This document shows positions 55,153 to 63,998 of a stretch of 64,000 bases of DNA, in pieces; the first letter of the stretch is position 1, and the number at the start of each line of letters is the position of its first letter. Below the pieces are notes generated by a model. That model saw only the letters and a program-made list of their open reading frames with translations, was not told the origin of the DNA and did not search any database. The DNA is from Pontibacter chinhatensis (GTDB lineage Bacteria > Bacteroidota > Bacteroidia > Cytophagales > Hymenobacteraceae): positions 558,001 to 622,000 of the forward strand of contig NZ_FOOT01000002.1 in the NCBI RefSeq assembly GCF_900113285.1, written 5' to 3'. The position numbers and the translations under genes were made by a program.

Positions 55153-55687
55153 CTTTTCGTACTTCCTGCTTCACCGTGTTGATAGCCTGTGCGGTAGGGT
55201 CCTGCTCGTTTACCAGCAGGGTTTCCAGTACGCGTTTGGCCAGGTCGGTGCCGCGTGCTGCCTCGGGTAGTTCCTGAAACGTTTTGTTAAGGAGCTTTAC
55301 CACCTCCTCGCGGGCGTGGTTTACCTGCTGCCAGGCCGGCTCGCTCATGTACACCTGCTGCGACATGTTATGGTTAAACTCGCTGCGGATCTCGGAGAGC
55401 AGCAAACGGTGGTACTCGGCGGCTGTTTGTCCGGCCGGACTGATGCGCAGCAGCAGGTTGCTCGGCGTGATACGCTCGAGCAGCAGCACAATGCGCTCGT
55501 AGGCCTGCAACCGTATCGGGGTGATGATCTCCGTGTTTCTGTTTTCCTTTTTCTGTGCCTGCTCGGCCCGCAGGCGGTCTTCCCGCTCGTAGTGCTTTTG
55601 CAGTAACCAGTATAGGCCTCCTACCAGCACCAGGGCGGGAAGGGCAAGCTTGAGTAACTCTATAAGTAAAGCGAAAAAATTAGCCAT
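55139..55687 (-). CDS. Bacteroidetes membrane-anchored protein of unknown function
   Basis: A 182-residue protein: one N-terminal span (LIELLKLALPALVLVGGLYWLL), a basic-acidic coiled stretch (HYEREDRLRAEQAQKKENR), then a helical soluble domain. Notable blocks are ITPIRLQAYERIVLLLERI, LLLSEIRSEFNHNMSQQVYMS and AWQQVNHAREEVVKLLNKTFQEL. Its layout matches a widespread, unnamed Bacteroidetes family. No catalytic motif is visible. The gene end overlaps a tandem repeat, which may have replaced its last codons. Confidence 0.75.
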   Translation of the reverse strand: MANFFALLIELLKLALPALVLVGGLYWLLQKHYEREDRLRAEQAQKKENRNTEIITPIRLQAYERIVLLLERITPSNLLLRISPAGQTAAEYHRLLLSEIRSEFNHNMSQQVYMSEPAWQQVNHAREEVVKLLNKTFQELPEAARGTDLAKRVLETLLVNEQDPTAQAINTVKQEVRKEFGS

Positions 55688-55847
55688 AAGGTGTCGGTTT
55701 GAAAGTATAAATATCGCAAAAATTTAATTCTGGATACATGAATCATTTCAGGGCTTTTCCTGTTTACCTGAGTATAAGGGTAGCGCGCCTAAGCAAGTTT
55801 GTAGATTATTGCTTAAGTTTGTGACTACAAATAAACCGAAGTATACT

Positions 55848-56195
55848 ATGGCAACAGAAACTAAAACTGCACCTATAACCCTGACCGAAAGAGCCTTGCA
55901 AGAGGTTAAGAATATTCTGAAAGAGAAGAACGTACCAGCTGAGTATGGCCTGCGCGTGGGTGTGCAAGGCGGTGGCTGCTCCGGTCTTTCTTACCTGCTG
56001 GGCTTCGATAAGCCGAAAGATGCTGACGAGACGTATGAACTGGACGGCGTTACCCTGATTATGGACAAGAAGCACGGCATGTATGTGATGGGCATGGTGG
56101 TTGATTTCCAGGATGGCCTGAACGCACGTGGCTTTACCTTTAACAACCCACAGGCAACCACAACTTGCGGCTGCGGAAGCTCTTTCTCTGCGTAA
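55848..56195 (+). CDS. Iron-sulfur cluster assembly protein, IscA/HesB family
   Basis: From the ATG at 55848 (MATETKTAPITLTERAL) the product has 115 residues. The three cluster-binding cysteines are visible: GGGCSGLSYLLGF and the C-terminal TTCGCGSSFSA. The intervening MDKKHGMYVMGMVVDFQDGLNARGFTFNNP is typical of A-type carriers. It hands Fe-S clusters to target enzymes in the cytoplasm. No isc or suf genes are adjacent. An ATG at 55809 adds non-conserved residues. Confidence 0.93.
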   Translation: MATETKTAPITLTERALQEVKNILKEKNVPAEYGLRVGVQGGGCSGLSYLLGFDKPKDADETYELDGVTLIMDKKHGMYVMGMVVDFQDGLNARGFTFNNPQATTTCGCGSSFSA

Positions 56196-56223
56196 CCAGG
56201 ATACCTTCTTTCTCTTTTACATA

Positions 56224-56258
56224 AACAAAGCCCGGCTGCAAGCAGTCGGGCTTTGTTG
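56224..56258 (+). terminator. Terminator after the IscA-type gene
   Basis: AACAAAGCCCGGCTGC pairs with GCAGTCGGGCTTTGTT across a two-base loop, followed by GTTT. It lies between convergent genes. Confidence 0.8.
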
Positions 56259-56275
56259 TTTATATGCCGTGCCGC

Positions 56276-56497
56276 TTACTTAAAAGAGCCGTAGATCATA
56301 CCTGCCAGAAAGAAAAAGAGCAGCAACCCGAATAGTACGGCAAAGGAGTTAAGCAACAGCAAGCTACCTGCCTTAGCATAACTTCCTTCATACTTTTCCG
56401 CCAGCAGTTTCGCAATACGCTCCTTCTTCCTGTACCTCACCCAAAGGTACAGCCGCCCTATTCCGGACTGTATCAAGTCAAATAAAAGGAACTCCAT
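56276..56497 (-). CDS. Small membrane protein of unknown function
   Basis: A 73-residue protein with a hydrophobic N-terminal stretch (MEFLLFDLIQSGIGRLYLWVRY), a basic middle (RKKERIAKLLAEKYEG) and a C-terminal span (LLNSFAVLFGLLLFFFLAGMIYG). I do not recognise it. It lies 32 bases after the ChaN-like gene on the same strand, with a GAGTTA-family repeat in between. Confidence 0.6.
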   Translation of the reverse strand: MEFLLFDLIQSGIGRLYLWVRYRKKERIAKLLAEKYEGSYAKAGSLLLLNSFAVLFGLLLFFFLAGMIYGSFK

Positions 56498-56499
56498 TC

Positions 56500-56531
56500 T
56501 CTAACGCTTTAACTCCCAAACTCTCTAACTC
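56500..56531. repeat. CTCTAACTC-type tandem repeat
   Basis: TCTCTAACGCTTTAACTCCC followed by AAACTCTCTAACTC is a further member of the family at 8261-8297 and 55083-55152, here joining the ends of two minus-strand genes. Confidence 0.55.
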
Positions 56532-57414
56532 AGAACGTTCTCGTCATACTTTCGGGCACTACCAGTATGAAGTCGGCTTTCTGCTTGTTCTCTTCTGAGA
56601 GCTTCTCCAGGTCGGCCTGCAGTACGGTGGTGATGGTGCGGGCTTTTACCTGCGGCCGCAGTTGCTTTAAGTACCAGCCGATGCCCTCGAAGTTATCGGA
56701 ATGGTAAGCGCCGTTCAGGTGGAGCACCTGCCGCCCCTGCTGCACCTGGCCAAGTATAAAGTGGGCCATGGTGGCGTCTTTAAGCGCTTGTGCCTGCACA
56801 ATGTTTATACTTTTGGTATTACCGTGCGTGCTGCCGCCAAACATCGCCATCATGCCCTTGTAACTGGGCAGTTCCATATTCACCGTCACGGGGAGCGGGG
56901 CAATGTAGCGCTTGGCCTCCTCCGACACATTCTCCAGCGCGGCCAGGCCCCCGCCGGCTACCATAGCCGCATAGCGCCGCGGCACGTTGGTGGCGATAAA
57001 CGGAATCTTCTGCTCTTTGGCAAAGCGCACCACGGGCCTGTAGTCGGTGACGTAGTTGGGCCAGGGCCTGGCCTCCTGCTCAAAGTTCTTTTCCGGGGCC
57101 TGCCCAGCCAGGTACTCGTTCAGCACCAGTTGCACGTCGGCCTCAAACATCTCTGCTCCGATGGCAAACCGCTGCGGGTTCTCCCGGTGCAGGTCCTTGG
57201 CTACCTCCAGCTGCAGCCAGTGCGCAATCGGGTCGTTGTGCTGCTCCCCGAAAAGTATAACCTCTGCCTCCTGCAGTTCTTTCAGCATCTTGCCATAGTT
57301 TATACTTTTGCCCTCCGCCGTAAACAGCTGGTAAGCTGGTTTGTCCTTTTTCTGCGCCATGGTTACTGTCGTCATCACCAGTAAAAGTAGTGTCAGGAGT
57401 TTATACTTCATCAT
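56530..57414 (-). CDS. ChaN-like haem-binding/PDZ-family exported protein
   Basis: A 294-residue exported protein (signal MMKYKLLTLLLLVMTTVTMAQ) of the ChaN/DUF399 family. The defining FGEQHNDPIAHWLQLEVAKDL block is at about 55-75, then AIGAEMFEADVQLVLNEYL and IPFIATNVPRRYAAMVA. The later QVQQGRQVLHLNGAYHSDNFEGIGWYLK supplies the conserved His. ChaN of Campylobacter binds stacked haems at the cell surface, so a role in iron or haem acquisition is a family-level inference. Confidence 0.87.
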   Translation of the reverse strand: MMKYKLLTLLLLVMTTVTMAQKKDKPAYQLFTAEGKSINYGKMLKELQEAEVILFGEQHNDPIAHWLQLEVAKDLHRENPQRFAIGAEMFEADVQLVLNEYLAGQAPEKNFEQEARPWPNYVTDYRPVVRFAKEQKIPFIATNVPRRYAAMVAGGGLAALENVSEEAKRYIAPLPVTVNMELPSYKGMMAMFGGSTHGNTKSINIVQAQALKDATMAHFILGQVQQGRQVLHLNGAYHSDNFEGIGWYLKQLRPQVKARTITTVLQADLEKLSEENKQKADFILVVPESMTRTF

Positions 57415-57450
57415 CCGATAAATCTAATTTTATACTTCAAGATAATAAAA

Positions 57451-57477
57451 ATAGCCGGCACCCAAGGCACCGGCTAT
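57451..57477 (-). terminator. Terminator after the ABC exporter pair
   Basis: ATAGCCGG (57451-57458) pairs with CCGGCTAT (57470-57477). Read on the minus strand it runs into TTTTTATTAT. Confidence 0.75.
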
Positions 57478-57507
57478 CGCTATACTTTAAACTATGGCTG
57501 GCTATAC

Positions 57508-58869
57508 TTATACCCTATAAAACAGCCACTTCGAGAGCTCCTTGTAATTCACTTTCTTGCCGTACATTAGGATTCCTACGCGGTAGATGCGGCTGGCGAT
57601 CCAGGTGGTGAAGATGAAGCCGGCTACCAGCAGGCCCATGGAGAGCAGCAGTTCCCAGGCGGGCACCCCAAACGGCACGCGCACCATCATCACAATCGGC
57701 GAGGTTAGCGGAATCATCGACATCCAGAAGGCTACCGGTCCGTCCGGGTTCTTCAGCACGATGGAGTACGACATGATAAAGGCAATTACGAGCGGAATCG
57801 TGATCGGCATCATGAACTGCTGGGTGTCTGTCTCGTTGTCTACGGCGGCGCCAATGGCCCCGAACAGAGAGCCGTAGAGTAGGTAACCGCCTAGGAAGTA
57901 GAACAGGAAGCTAAAGAAAATCAGGCCGATGTTGAGGCTGGCAAAGCTTTGCTTCACGTCGGTGATGGTGTTGGCGAACTCGTCCTCGCCCGGCTCATTG
58001 GCCATGGCCGTAGGGTCATCAGCCTCCAGGCCACCGCCTTGTGCGGCCATCTGGCCTGCGGCATACTGGGCAGCCGGCGAAGGAGCGGCATCCACTCCAA
58101 AGGCAGCAGAAACGGCCGTTACCGCAAAAAACGAAAGTATAACCCAGAGCAGGAACTGCGTAAGGCCCACAGCGGCAATACCCACAATCTTACCCATCAT
58201 CAGCTGGAAGGGCTTCACCGAGGAGATCATCACCTCCACAATGCGGTTGGTCTTCTCCTCTATTACCCCGCGCATAATCTGCACCCCGTACAGGAAAATG
58301 AAGAAATAGATAATAACTGCGCCAACCACGCCGGCTATGGATGTGATGATGGCATTATTGCCTTTTTCGCCCTCGTTGCTCAGGTTAACAGCCGTTATTT
58401 TAACGTCGGCCTTGATCTTGTCGAGCGTCTGGCGGTCCAGGCCGGAGGCAAGGTAGCGCTGGTTCTCAATCTCCTTCTCCAGCATGTTCTCCAGGCTTAC
58501 TTGGGTCTGGATGCTGATGTTCTTCTTGCCGTACACCACAAAGCCCTTGGGATCTTCTATGCTCATTTTCGGGATGTAGAGCAGCGCCGTGTTGTCGGTT
58601 TCCTGGTAAATGGTTTTGGCCTGGTCCAGGGTGAGATCGGGCAGGGGGATGAAAGCCAGGTCTTTGCGACTCTCCAGCTTATTTTCAAACAGACCGCTCT
58701 CGTCCAGCACCATCACCGTTTCCTCCTCCCCCGACATGCTGATGAGCAGGCCAGGCAGAATCATGAACGTGGCCAGCAACAGCGGCGTGAGAAGCGTCAT
58801 GATGATGAAGCTCTTCTTGCGCACGCGCGTCAGGTACTCGCGCTGTATAATCAGCCAGATTTTATGCAT
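57508..58869 (-). CDS. ABC transporter permease, NatB/ABC-2 type
   Basis: A 453-residue permease with one N-terminal span (FIIMTLLTPLLLATFMILPGLLIS), a large periplasmic loop of about 140 residues, then five or six spans starting TSIAGVVGAVIIYFFIFLYGVQIMRGVIEEKTNRIVEVMISS (only its RGVIEEKTNRIVEVMISS signature is diagnostic). The layout and ...EEKTNRI.EV..SSVKP motif match NatB/YhaP sodium or drug exporters. An Ala/Gly/Gln-rich insertion lies between two spans (residues about 265-300). It overlaps the ATPase gene upstream by eight bases, so the two form one transporter. Confidence 0.92.
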   Translation of the reverse strand: MHKIWLIIQREYLTRVRKKSFIIMTLLTPLLLATFMILPGLLISMSGEEETVMVLDESGLFENKLESRKDLAFIPLPDLTLDQAKTIYQETDNTALLYIPKMSIEDPKGFVVYGKKNISIQTQVSLENMLEKEIENQRYLASGLDRQTLDKIKADVKITAVNLSNEGEKGNNAIITSIAGVVGAVIIYFFIFLYGVQIMRGVIEEKTNRIVEVMISSVKPFQLMMGKIVGIAAVGLTQFLLWVILSFFAVTAVSAAFGVDAAPSPAAQYAAGQMAAQGGGLEADDPTAMANEPGEDEFANTITDVKQSFASLNIGLIFFSFLFYFLGGYLLYGSLFGAIGAAVDNETDTQQFMMPITIPLVIAFIMSYSIVLKNPDGPVAFWMSMIPLTSPIVMMVRVPFGVPAWELLLSMGLLVAGFIFTTWIASRIYRVGILMYGKKVNYKELSKWLFYRV

Positions 58870-59773
58870 GGTGTGTTTCCTTTACTTTTTGGATGAAGAT
58901 CTCATTTATACTTGGCACAAGCTCCACAAAGGAGTGCACCTCCACGCGCTGGATCAGGTAGCGCAGCAAATCGTTGGGCGAGGTGTTGTTGAGCAGTTTT
59001 ATACTTGCCCTGAAAATGCCGTGGTTGCTGTGCTGCTCCAGCACCTCGAAATCCGGGGAGGTAACCATGAGCTGGCCATTGCCTATCACCTGGTAGGTAT
59101 CGGTTTTGTAGGTATCCTTGATTTCCTTCACAGGCCCGTCCAGCACCTTGCGCGAGCGGTTTATCAGGGCAATGTTATCACACAGCTCCTCCACCGACTC
59201 CATGCGGTGCGTGGAGAAGATGATGGTGGCGCCGCGCTCGCGCAGGCTCAGGATCTCGTCTTTTATCAAGTTAGCGTTGATGGGGTCGAAACCGGAAAAG
59301 GGCTCGTCGAGGATGATGAGTGAGGGCTCGTGCAGCACCGTGGCAATAAACTGCACCTTCTGCTGCATCCCTTTAGAGAGGTCCTCAATGTTCTTGTCCA
59401 GCCACTCGCGTATCTCGAAGCGGTCTATCCAGCTTTTGATGCGGGCAGTTGCGTCCTCCTTGGATAAGCCTTTTAACTGCGCCAGGTACAGCAGCTGCTC
59501 CCCCACCTTCATTTTCTTATACAGGCCACGCTCCTCCGGCAGGTAGCCCATATCCTTAATGTGGCCAGGCTGCAGGCGCTCACCTTTAAAGTATATTTTG
59601 CCGCTGTCGGCGCCGGTGATTTGGGTGATAATGCGTATCAGGGAGGTTTTTCCGGCTCCGTTCGGGCCAAGCAGGCCAAAGATACAGCCCTGCGGAATTT
59701 CAAAGCTCACGTTGTCTAACGCGGTATGGTTAGCATAGAACTTGCTTACGCCTTCAATCTTCAGAATACTCAA
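58862..59773 (-). CDS. ABC transporter ATP-binding protein, NatA type
   Basis: A 303-residue ATPase. Walker A is GLLGPNGAGKTSLIRII, the Q-loop follows in MGYLPEERGLYKKM, the signature is EDLSKGMQQKVQFIAT (LSKGM for the usual LSGGQ), Walker B is LIILDEPFSGFDPINA, and the switch His is in FSTHRMES. The C-terminal DUF4162-like extension (HGIFRASIKLLNNTSPNDLLRYL) is typical of ABC-2 exporters. It powers the adjacent permease. Substrate unknown; sodium or antibiotics are family-level guesses. Confidence 0.93.
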   Translation of the reverse strand: MSILKIEGVSKFYANHTALDNVSFEIPQGCIFGLLGPNGAGKTSLIRIITQITGADSGKIYFKGERLQPGHIKDMGYLPEERGLYKKMKVGEQLLYLAQLKGLSKEDATARIKSWIDRFEIREWLDKNIEDLSKGMQQKVQFIATVLHEPSLIILDEPFSGFDPINANLIKDEILSLRERGATIIFSTHRMESVEELCDNIALINRSRKVLDGPVKEIKDTYKTDTYQVIGNGQLMVTSPDFEVLEQHSNHGIFRASIKLLNNTSPNDLLRYLIQRVEVHSFVELVPSINEIFIQKVKETHHA

Positions 59774-60013
59774 GGGTGCTTCGCTTTAGTTTACCCAAAT
59801 ATACTCATTCTGCCGCACAGTGCGTTGCCTGCCTATACTTAATCGACAAAGGAAACTATAAATCAGACTAACAGCAGTTGCAGGAACCGGCAGCCCTGTC
59901 CTCGTGCTTGTTCAATACCTGGTAAAACGCGCACGAGCCATACTTCTACAGTAAGGTCAGAGGATTAGGTAAGAAAGTATAAAGTATAAATCAAGCATTT
60001 TTCGTGACTTAAG

Positions 60014-60160
60014 CCCTCGCTCGCCTCTGCGAGTGTGCGTTATTAGGTGACGTCCAGCCGTCTCACAAAGAAAATATAAAGTATAAGCAGAAGTATAACA
60101 TACAAACTCCAGCGGCCAGAGGCCGTGAGATAGCTCACACTCACCAGAGGCGAGCGAGGG
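60014..60160. repeat. Long inverted repeat with GAGCGAGGG ends
   Basis: CCCTCGCTCGCCTCTGCGAG followed by TGTG (60014-60037) pairs imperfectly with CACACTCACCAGAGGCGAGC followed by GAGGG (60136-60160). Inside it are three AGTATA words and a smaller palindrome around 60112-60128 (AGCGGCCAGAGGCCGTGAG). A shorter relative is at 28007-28034. Confidence 0.75.
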
Positions 60161-60175
60161 TTAACTGTATACTTT

Positions 60176-60254
60176 AACCCACCCCTACCCCTCCCAAGAG
60201 GGGATTTCCACAAAAAGCAGGTTATTCCCCTCCTCGGAGGGGTAGGGGTGGGTT
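60176..60254. repeat. REP-like hairpin (CCCACCCCTACC family), imperfect copy
   Basis: AACCCACCCCTACCCCTCCC then AAGAGGGGA at 60176-60204 pairs with the complementary run ending GGGGTAGGGGTGGGTT at 60254, with mismatches at the arm ends. It is the second copy of the 28120-28197 element. Confidence 0.8.
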
Positions 60255-60304
60255 TACATGAGCAAGAGATTAGTTAAGCCCAACTCGAAGTATAAAGTAT
60301 AAAA

Positions 60305-60340
60305 AAAGCCCTGCTCCAGGTATACCTGAGGCAAGGCTTT
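60305..60340 (-). terminator. Terminator of the grpE-dnaJ operon
   Basis: AAAGCC and GGCTTT flank an inner CAGGTATACCTG palindrome. On the minus strand the hairpin is followed by TTTTTTTATACTT. Confidence 0.75.
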
Positions 60341-60361
60341 AAAGTATTCTACAGAGGGTTC

Positions 60362-61504
60362 TTAGTTGAAGTAGTCTTTCACCTTTTCAAAGAAACCCTT
60401 CTCGTTCTTTCCTGGGTTTGGCGTAAAGTTCTTCGAGTAGCGCAGGCCTTCCAGCACCGCTTTCTCGTCGCTGCTCAGGTCTTTCGGGGTCCATACGTTC
60501 ACATGGATCAGCTGATCGCCTTTGCCGTAGCCGTTGATGTCCTGGATGCCTTTGCCGCGCAGCCTGAAAATCTCACCGCTTTGCGTACCCGGCTTCAGCG
60601 TAATCTTCACTTTGCCCGTGATGGTCGGCACCTCTACCTCGGCACCCAGCGCAGCGTCAATGAAGCTGATGTACTGGTCGTAGATGATATTGTTGCCTTC
60701 GCGCTTCAGGGTTGGGTGCGGCTCCTCCTCTATCTGTATCAGCAGGTCGCCTGGCACGCCGCCACGCTCAGGCACGTTGCCCTTGCCGCTCATGCTCAGC
60801 TGCATGCCATCCATTACACCCCCCGGCACGTTAATCGTGATCACCTCCTCGGCCAGTTCACGACCGCTGCCGTGGCAAGCCTGGCAGTTGCTGGTTACAA
60901 TGCGGCCTTCGCCGTTACAGGTAGGGCAGGTACTGGTAGATACCATCTGCCCCAGCATGGTGTTTACCACCTTGCGCACCTGGCCAGAGCCCTGGCAGGT
61001 ACCGCACGTTTGCATGTCGGTGCCGTTTTTAGCGCCGTTGCCCCCGCAGGTGCTGCAGGCTACATAGCGCTTAACTTTTATCTTTTTCTCTACGCCGTTG
61101 GCAATCTCCTCCAGGTTCAGTTTCAGCTTAATACGAAGGTTAGATCCCTTGCGCTGACGGCGCCCGCCACCACGGCTGGACCCTCCGAAGAAGCTTTCGA
61201 AGCCGCCACCGCCAAAGATATCGCCGAACTGGGAGAAAATATCCTCCATGTTCATGCCACCGCCGCCTCCGAAGCCGCCGTTCATGCCCTGGTGGCCGAA
61301 CTGGTCGTAGCGCTGGCGCTTCTGCTGGTCACTCAGCACCTCATACGCCTCGGCTGCCTCCTTAAACTTATCCTCAGCAGTCGGGTCGTCGGGGTTCTTA
61401 TCGGGGTGGTACTTAATGGCGATTTTACGGTAAGCCTTCTTTATCTCCTCCTGCGTGGCGCTCTTGCTTACACCTAAAACCTCGTAATAATCTCTCTTAG
61501 CCAT
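60362..61504 (-). CDS. dnaJ: Molecular chaperone DnaJ
   Basis: A 380-residue full DnaJ. The J domain occupies residues 1-70 with the HPD motif in [15 protein letters not shown], followed by a Gly/Phe-rich segment ([19 protein letters not shown]). Four zinc-finger repeats are complete: [24 protein letters not shown] and CQACHGSG. The C-terminal substrate-binding domains start at [11 protein letters not shown]. DnaJ delivers unfolded proteins to DnaK and stimulates its ATPase. It starts three bases after grpE. It carries no copy of the iterated AAGTATAA word. Confidence 0.97.
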   Translation of the reverse strand: MAKRDYYEVLGVSKSATQEEIKKAYRKIAIKYHPDKNPDDPTAEDKFKEAAEAYEVLSDQQKRQRYDQFGHQGMNGGFGGGGGMNMEDIFSQFGDIFGGGGFESFFGGSSRGGGRRQRKGSNLRIKLKLNLEEIANGVEKKIKVKRYVACSTCGGNGAKNGTDMQTCGTCQGSGQVRKVVNTMLGQMVSTSTCPTCNGEGRIVTSNCQACHGSGRELAEEVITINVPGGVMDGMQLSMSGKGNVPERGGVPGDLLIQIEEEPHPTLKREGNNIIYDQYISFIDAALGAEVEVPTITGKVKITLKPGTQSGEIFRLRGKGIQDINGYGKGDQLIHVNVWTPKDLSSDEKAVLEGLRYSKNFTPNPGKNEKGFFEKVKDYFN

Positions 61505-61507
61505 GGG

Positions 61508-62086
61508 TTACGCTCCTATTACAACTTTCGCGAAACGGATTACCTTCTCGTTCAGCGTGTATCCTTTCTCAATCACGTCCACTATCTTGCCCTTCAGTTC
61601 TTCAGACGGAGCCGGAATTTGCGTAACAGCCTCGTGGAAGTCGCTATCGAACTCATCGCCAGCCTTTGTCTCCATTGGCTTAAGGCCCTTCTGGATGGTT
61701 ACGCTCTTAAGTTTATGGAAAATCAGGTCCAGCCCCTGTGCTACCGCCTCTATGTCTTTGGCGCTCCCCACAGACTGGCTTGCGCGGTCCATGTCGTCCA
61801 GCACAGGCAGTAAATCTGTCATTACGTCCTCTGCAGCTGTCTTAATCAGCTCCAGGCGTTCTTTTGCAGTACGGCGACGGAAGTTCTCAAACTCAGCCAT
61901 CAGGCGGATGAACTTATCTTTCATCTCAGCCAGTTCGACGGCTGTTGAGTCCTGCTGCTGTGCTTCCGCATTGGCTTGTTCAGCTGTTTCATCCACCTGG
62001 TTCAGTTCCTCTTCGGTAGCTGCATTGGCAGTGTTTTCCTGCAGTTCCTCGTGCTCGTGCTCCTTTTTGGTATCTTTATCTGACAT
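61508..62086 (-). CDS. grpE: Nucleotide exchange factor GrpE
   Basis: A 192-residue GrpE with a long acidic, Glu/Gln/Ala-rich N-terminus (about residues 1-50). The coiled-coil core is ELAEMKDKFIRLMAEFENFRRRTAKERLELIKTAAED, identified by its MAEFENFRRRTAKE part. The C-terminal beta-wing includes GLKPMETKAGDEFDSDFHEAV and KGYTLNEKVIRFAKVVIG. It releases ADP from DnaK. dnaK is not in the window. The pair grpE-dnaJ forms one transcript on the minus strand. Confidence 0.96.
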   Translation of the reverse strand: MSDKDTKKEHEHEELQENTANAATEEELNQVDETAEQANAEAQQQDSTAVELAEMKDKFIRLMAEFENFRRRTAKERLELIKTAAEDVMTDLLPVLDDMDRASQSVGSAKDIEAVAQGLDLIFHKLKSVTIQKGLKPMETKAGDEFDSDFHEAVTQIPAPSEELKGKIVDVIEKGYTLNEKVIRFAKVVIGA

Positions 62087-62389
62087 AATGCCTTAAAAAA
62101 CTTTGGTTGAATGGTCTATTTTGTCTTTTCAATTGTCTTGCCAAAGACGAGCTTGTGCCATTCTGGCACAGCCTAATGTTGTATGCGTGTCTGAGTGAAT
62201 GCTTATTTGAAATCTGGAGGTTCTAAATTTCTGCGCCTGACATAAGCGGAAGCGCAACTATAATACTTTACATCCGCTTCAATAATGACTCCCATAATCA
62301 CGCATTCAAAACTCGCTTATTAAAAAAAATCGGTAGCAGGCTTTGCAACCCCTACCGATCCTGATTTTATACTTTTACCGGGTTGTGCG
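62087..62389. other. Gap upstream of grpE
   Basis: 303 bases that include the obg terminator at its right end. I see no CIRCE-like inverted repeat or other heat-shock operator. TCTGGCACAG near 62162 is a weak dyad only. Confidence 0.5.
62329..62359 (-). terminator. Terminator after obg
   Basis: ATCGGTAG (62329-62336) pairs with CTACCGAT (62352-62359). On the minus strand it is followed by TTTTTTTAAT. Confidence 0.82.
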
Positions 62390-63382
62390 CTAGCTATTAA
62401 GCGCCTCCCAGATCATGTCTTTCAGTTGCGTAATGTTCTTTCCTGTTATACTGGATATAAACACAGTCGGCAGGCCTTCTGGCAGGGTTTTGCGCATCTC
62501 GTTTTCCAGTTCCTCGTCCAGCATGTCAGACTTGGTGATGGCAAGTATGCGCTTTTTGTCCAACAGCTCAGGGTTATACTTTTCTAGTTCGCCTAGCAGC
62601 ACACCGTACTCGCTGGCAATGTCGGCACTCTCACAGGAAACCATAAACAGCAGCATGGAGTTCCGTTCGATGTGGCGCAGGAAACGTAAACCCAGGCCTT
62701 TCCCCTCAGAGGCTCCCTCAATAATCCCCGGGATGTCGGCCATCACGAAGGATTTGTAATCGCGGTAAGCCACTACGCCGAGATTAGGTTCCAAGGTAGT
62801 GAAGGGGTAGTTTGCTATTTTGGGCTTTGCGGCTGACACCACTGAAAGCAGCGTAGACTTTCCGGCATTTGGGAAACCCACCAGCCCGACATCGGCCAGC
62901 AGTTTGAGCTCCAGAATAACCCATTCCTCTATACCTGGCTCACCTGGCTGGGCGTAGCGTGGCGTCTGATTCGTAGGCGACTTAAAATGGGCGTTGCCCA
63001 GGCCGCCCCGGCCGCCGGGCGTAAGTATAATTTCCTGCCCATCCTCGGTTATCTCGCACATCACCTCGCCTGTTTCGGCGTTGCGGGCAATGGTTCCGAG
63101 CGGCACCTCCAGAATCTCGTCCTGGCCCTGTGCCCCGGTAGAGTGGCTGGCACCGCCGTTCAGGCCGTTGGCAGCAATAACGTGCTTGCGGTACTGCAGG
63201 TGCAGCAGCGTCCAGAGCTGGGCGTTTCCGCGAAGTATCACGTGGCCGCCACGGCCTCCGTCGCCCCCGTCAGGGCCACCCTTTGCTGTGCGCTTATCTC
63301 GGTGCAGGTGCGCGGAACCTCCGCCACCGTGCCCGGATCGCGAGCAAATTTTAACGTAATCTATGAAATTGCTTTGTGCCAA
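62390..63382 (-). CDS. obgE: GTPase Obg/CgtA
   Basis: A 330-residue Obg GTPase. The Gly-rich Obg fold fills residues 1-158 ([34 protein letters not shown], of which [12 protein letters not shown] is the clearest part). The G domain has G1 [13 protein letters not shown]2/G3 [11 protein letters not shown] and [17 protein letters not shown], and NKxD-like ITKSD. There is no C-terminal OCT extension. It acts in ribosome large-subunit assembly and the stringent response. It follows adk after 19 bases, forming a two-gene run. Confidence 0.96.
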   Translation of the reverse strand: MAQSNFIDYVKICSRSGHGGGGSAHLHRDKRTAKGGPDGGDGGRGGHVILRGNAQLWTLLHLQYRKHVIAANGLNGGASHSTGAQGQDEILEVPLGTIARNAETGEVMCEITEDGQEIILTPGGRGGLGNAHFKSPTNQTPRYAQPGEPGIEEWVILELKLLADVGLVGFPNAGKSTLLSVVSAAKPKIANYPFTTLEPNLGVVAYRDYKSFVMADIPGIIEGASEGKGLGLRFLRHIERNSMLLFMVSCESADIASEYGVLLGELEKYNPELLDKKRILAITKSDMLDEELENEMRKTLPEGLPTVFISSITGKNITQLKDMIWEALNS

Positions 63383-63401
63383 ATTTGATTGGGCCTGTAG
63401 C

Positions 63402-63998
63402 CTATTTATTCTCTTCCTGCTTCTCTTTCAGCGCGTCTATGTGCTGGCACAGCGCATTAAAGATTTCTTCTATCTCACCGATGCCATCCACCGCGAAGTA
63501 TTTCCCTTGACCAGCGTAGTAGTCGGCCACCGGCTTAGTTTTGGTATTGTACTCGTTTACGCGCTTGCGGATCAGCTCCTCGTTCTGATCGTCCGGACGG
63601 CCGGATGTCTGGCCGCGCAACAACAGGCGCTTGGTCAGTTCCTCGTCGTCTACTTTCAGGGCGATCATGGCAGATATCTCCGTATCGTTGTCCTGCAACA
63701 GCTTGTCCAGCCCCTGGGCCTGTGGCACGGTGCGCGGAAAGCCGTCGAAGATGAAGCCTGCCGCCTGGCGGTGCTCCTTCACCTTATTCTCAATCATACC
63801 GATCACCACTTCGTCTGGCACCAGCAAGCCATTGTCCATTAGCTTTTTAGCCTCAAGGCCAAGCGCCGTTCCGGCTGCGATCTCAGAGCGCAGCAAGTCG
63901 CCGGTAGAAAGGTGAATCAGGTTGTATTTATCTAATAGTTTTTGACTTTGGGTACCTTTACCAGCACCTGGAGGGCCAAACAAAACGATATTAAGCAT
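63402..63998 (-). CDS. adk: Adenylate kinase
   Basis: A 198-residue kinase with the P-loop [13 protein letters not shown] near the N-terminus, the NMP-binding [26 protein letters not shown], and a short lid of the non-zinc type ([24 protein letters not shown]). The short-lid form is the norm in Bacteroidetes. The start ATG is at 63998, two bases from the window end, so the gene is complete but its promoter is not visible. Confidence 0.95.
   Translation of the reverse strand: MLNIVLFGPPGAGKGTQSQKLLDKYNLIHLSTGDLLRSEIAAGTALGLEAKKLMDNGLLVPDEVVIGMIENKVKEHRQAAGFIFDGFPRTVPQAQGLDKLLQDNDTEISAMIALKVDDEELTKRLLLRGQTSGRPDDQNEELIRKRVNEYNTKTKPVADYYAGQGKYFAVDGIGEIEEIFNALCQHIDALKEKQEENK

Larger units (their letters stand above)
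59774..60361. repeat. Repeat-rich gap between the ABC exporter and dnaJ
   Basis: 588 bases without a credible gene. It holds at least eight AAGTATAA-type words (for example 59977, 60070, 60081, 60290), a long GAGCGAG inverted repeat at 60014-60160, and a CCCACCCC-type hairpin at 60176-60254, then the dnaJ terminator at 60305-60340. Confidence 0.75.

Noticed and set aside
62087..62330. Heat-shock operator (CIRCE) before grpE
   Set aside because: I found no TTAGCACTC-N9-GAGTGCTAA-like inverted repeat.
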